From NCBI GenBank assembly GCA_017413675.1, contig JAFPSR010000086.1, positions 1 to 6,102 on the forward strand: a stretch of DNA of 6,102 bases. Direction: 5' to 3'. The first letter of the stretch is position 1; every line of letters starts with the position of its first letter. Source of the stretch: Clostridia bacterium. Lineage in GTDB: Bacteria; Bacillota_A; Clostridia; Christensenellales; UBA1750. The translations under genes were made by a program, and so were the position numbers. Shown here piece by piece: positions 5,181-6,102 of this stretch. The notes below the pieces were generated by a model. It ran no database searches and had not been told where the DNA came from. It saw only the letters and a program-made list of their open reading frames with translations.

Positions 5181-6102
5181 ATGGACGAGATCCTTTTGTC
5201 GCATGGGGCCGGGGGCCGGGATTACCGCCGTCTGGTGGAGGAAGTGTTCCTGCCCGCTTACGGGTCCGCGCAGCTGGCATCCCTGTCGGATGCGGCGGTA
5301 TGCGAAACGGACGGGCCTGTTGCGTTTACGACAGACGGTTTTGTCGTGAATCCCCTGTTTTTCCCGGGCGGGGATATCGGATCCCTGTCAGTTTCCGGGA
5401 CAGTGAATGACCTGGCGGTAGCCGGGGCAAAACCGCTGTACCTGAGTGTGGGGATGATCCTGGAAGCCGGTTTTCCCATTCCTGTGCTCCGGAAAATTGC
5501 GGAATCCATTGCCCGGACGGCCCGGGAGGCTGGGGTTTCCGTCGTGACCGGGGATACCAAGGTGGTCGAGAAGGGGAAAGGCGAAGGCATCTATATTACC
5601 ACGGCCGGGATCGGTACCTGTCAGGGCCGTCCGCACGTCCCCCAAAATGTATGCCCCGGGGATGCCATCGTGGTTTCTGCACCCATTGCGAGCCATGGAA
5701 TGGCGGTTATGGCGGCGCGGGAAAAGCTGGAGATCGATCCGGTACCCGTCAGCGATGCCAGGCCGTTGAACCATATGATCAGCCGGGTGCTGGATGGCGG
5801 GATCGCGGTGCACGCCATGCGGGATCCGACCCGCGGGGGCGTCGGGGCGACCCTGTGCGAATGGGCCGGGCCGGGAATTGACCTGTTGGTGGAAGAGGAA
5901 CGCCTCCCTATGCTCGGGAATGTACGTGCCCTGTGTGAACTCATGGGCATGGATCCGTTGTATGCTGCCAATGAAGGGGTCTGCCTCTTTGCGGTTCCCG
6001 GGGAGGAAGCCGGGAAAACCGTTGAAATCCTCCGTACGCATCCGTACGGGCGGGAAGCCTGCTGTATCGGCAGTGCCGCCGAAGGATGCGGGGATGTCAT
6101 CC
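5181..6102 (+). CDS. hypE: HypE, thiocarboxamide dehydratase (3' end outside the window)
   Basis: The open frame runs from ATG 5181 to the window edge, giving 307 codons with no stop; about 25-35 residues should be missing. HypE receives the carbamoyl group from HypF on its C-terminal cysteine and, using ATP, dehydrates it to a thiocyanate that donates CN to iron on HypC-HypD. It belongs to the PurM/AIR-synthase-like ATP-binding superfamily. Visible motifs: HGAGGR near the start (8-13); TTDGFVVNPLFFPGGDIG (50-67); GTVNDLAVAGAKPLYLS (73-89); VVTGDTKVVEKGKGEGIYI (121-139); HAMRDPTRGG (211-220); and MDPLYAANEG (257-266). The catalytic C-terminal PRIC-like cysteine lies beyond the edge and cannot be checked. 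The residue after TTD is Gly where I recall Ser in several homologues, a minor variant. The start gives the expected N-terminus and follows hypD by 6 bases. Confidence 0.96.
   Translation, partial: MDEILLSHGAGGRDYRRLVEEVFLPAYGSAQLASLSDAAVCETDGPVAFTTDGFVVNPLFFPGGDIGSLSVSGTVNDLAVAGAKPLYLSVGMILEAGFPIPVLRKIAESIARTAREAGVSVVTGDTKVVEKGKGEGIYITTAGIGTCQGRPHVPQNVCPGDAIVVSAPIASHGMAVMAAREKLEIDPVPVSDARPLNHMISRVLDGGIAVHAMRDPTRGGVGATLCEWAGPGIDLLVEEERLPMLGNVRALCELMGMDPLYAANEGVCLFAVPGEEAGKTVEILRTHPYGREACCIGSAAEGCGDVI

Noticed and set aside
1600..6102. Very frequent CCGG, TCCGGG and GGATCC-like words suggesting a repeat family or modification signal
   Set aside because: They fall in codon pairs such as TCC-GGG, CCG-GAN and CGG-N and follow from the codon preference of the hyp genes; no regular spacing or longer repeat unit is seen.
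1..6102. CRISPR arrays, tRNA genes, insertion sequences or phage genes
   Set aside because: No regularly spaced direct repeats, cloverleaf structures, transposase motifs or terminal inverted repeats were seen.

Overview
The window holds one complete membrane-protein gene followed by most of a [NiFe]-hydrogenase maturation (hyp) operon, all on the + strand. Strong AAGGAGG-type ribosome binding sites, extended -10 promoters, a classical hairpin-plus-U terminator and the family variants suggest a moderately GC-rich anaerobic Firmicute of the Clostridia type. That assignment is inference; nothing in the window fixes the taxon.

Layout. Bases 1-108 carry two candidate sigma-A promoters and a near-perfect Shine-Dalgarno. 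Bases 109-984 encode an SPFH/prohibitin-family (HflC-like) membrane-anchored protein. A 12-bp-stem intrinsic terminator (1003-1040) closes that unit. The 249-base gap 985-1233 holds the terminator, a possible Rex-like operator (weak) and an extended -10 promoter for the next unit. From 1234 to the window edge run hypA, hypF, hypC, hypD and hypE, tightly packed: 24 bases between hypA and hypF, a 41-base hypF/hypC overlap, a 17-base hypC/hypD overlap and 6 bases between hypD and hypE. hypE is cut by the window end after 307 codons.

How the genes work together. HypF (carbamoyltransferase) and HypE make the cyanide ligand from carbamoyl phosphate. The HypC-HypD complex assembles the Fe(CN)2CO unit and delivers it to the hydrogenase large subunit. 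HypA supports nickel insertion. The usual GTPase partner of HypA, HypB, is not between hypA and hypF, where it often sits; this is the most notable feature of the layout. No hydrogenase structural gene or maturation protease is visible, so the target enzyme must lie outside the window.

I found no convincing undescribed system. Findings worth a second look are the missing hypB, the long hypF/hypC overlap with a palindrome just inside hypC, the Rex-like element, and a few short palindromes in coding sequence.
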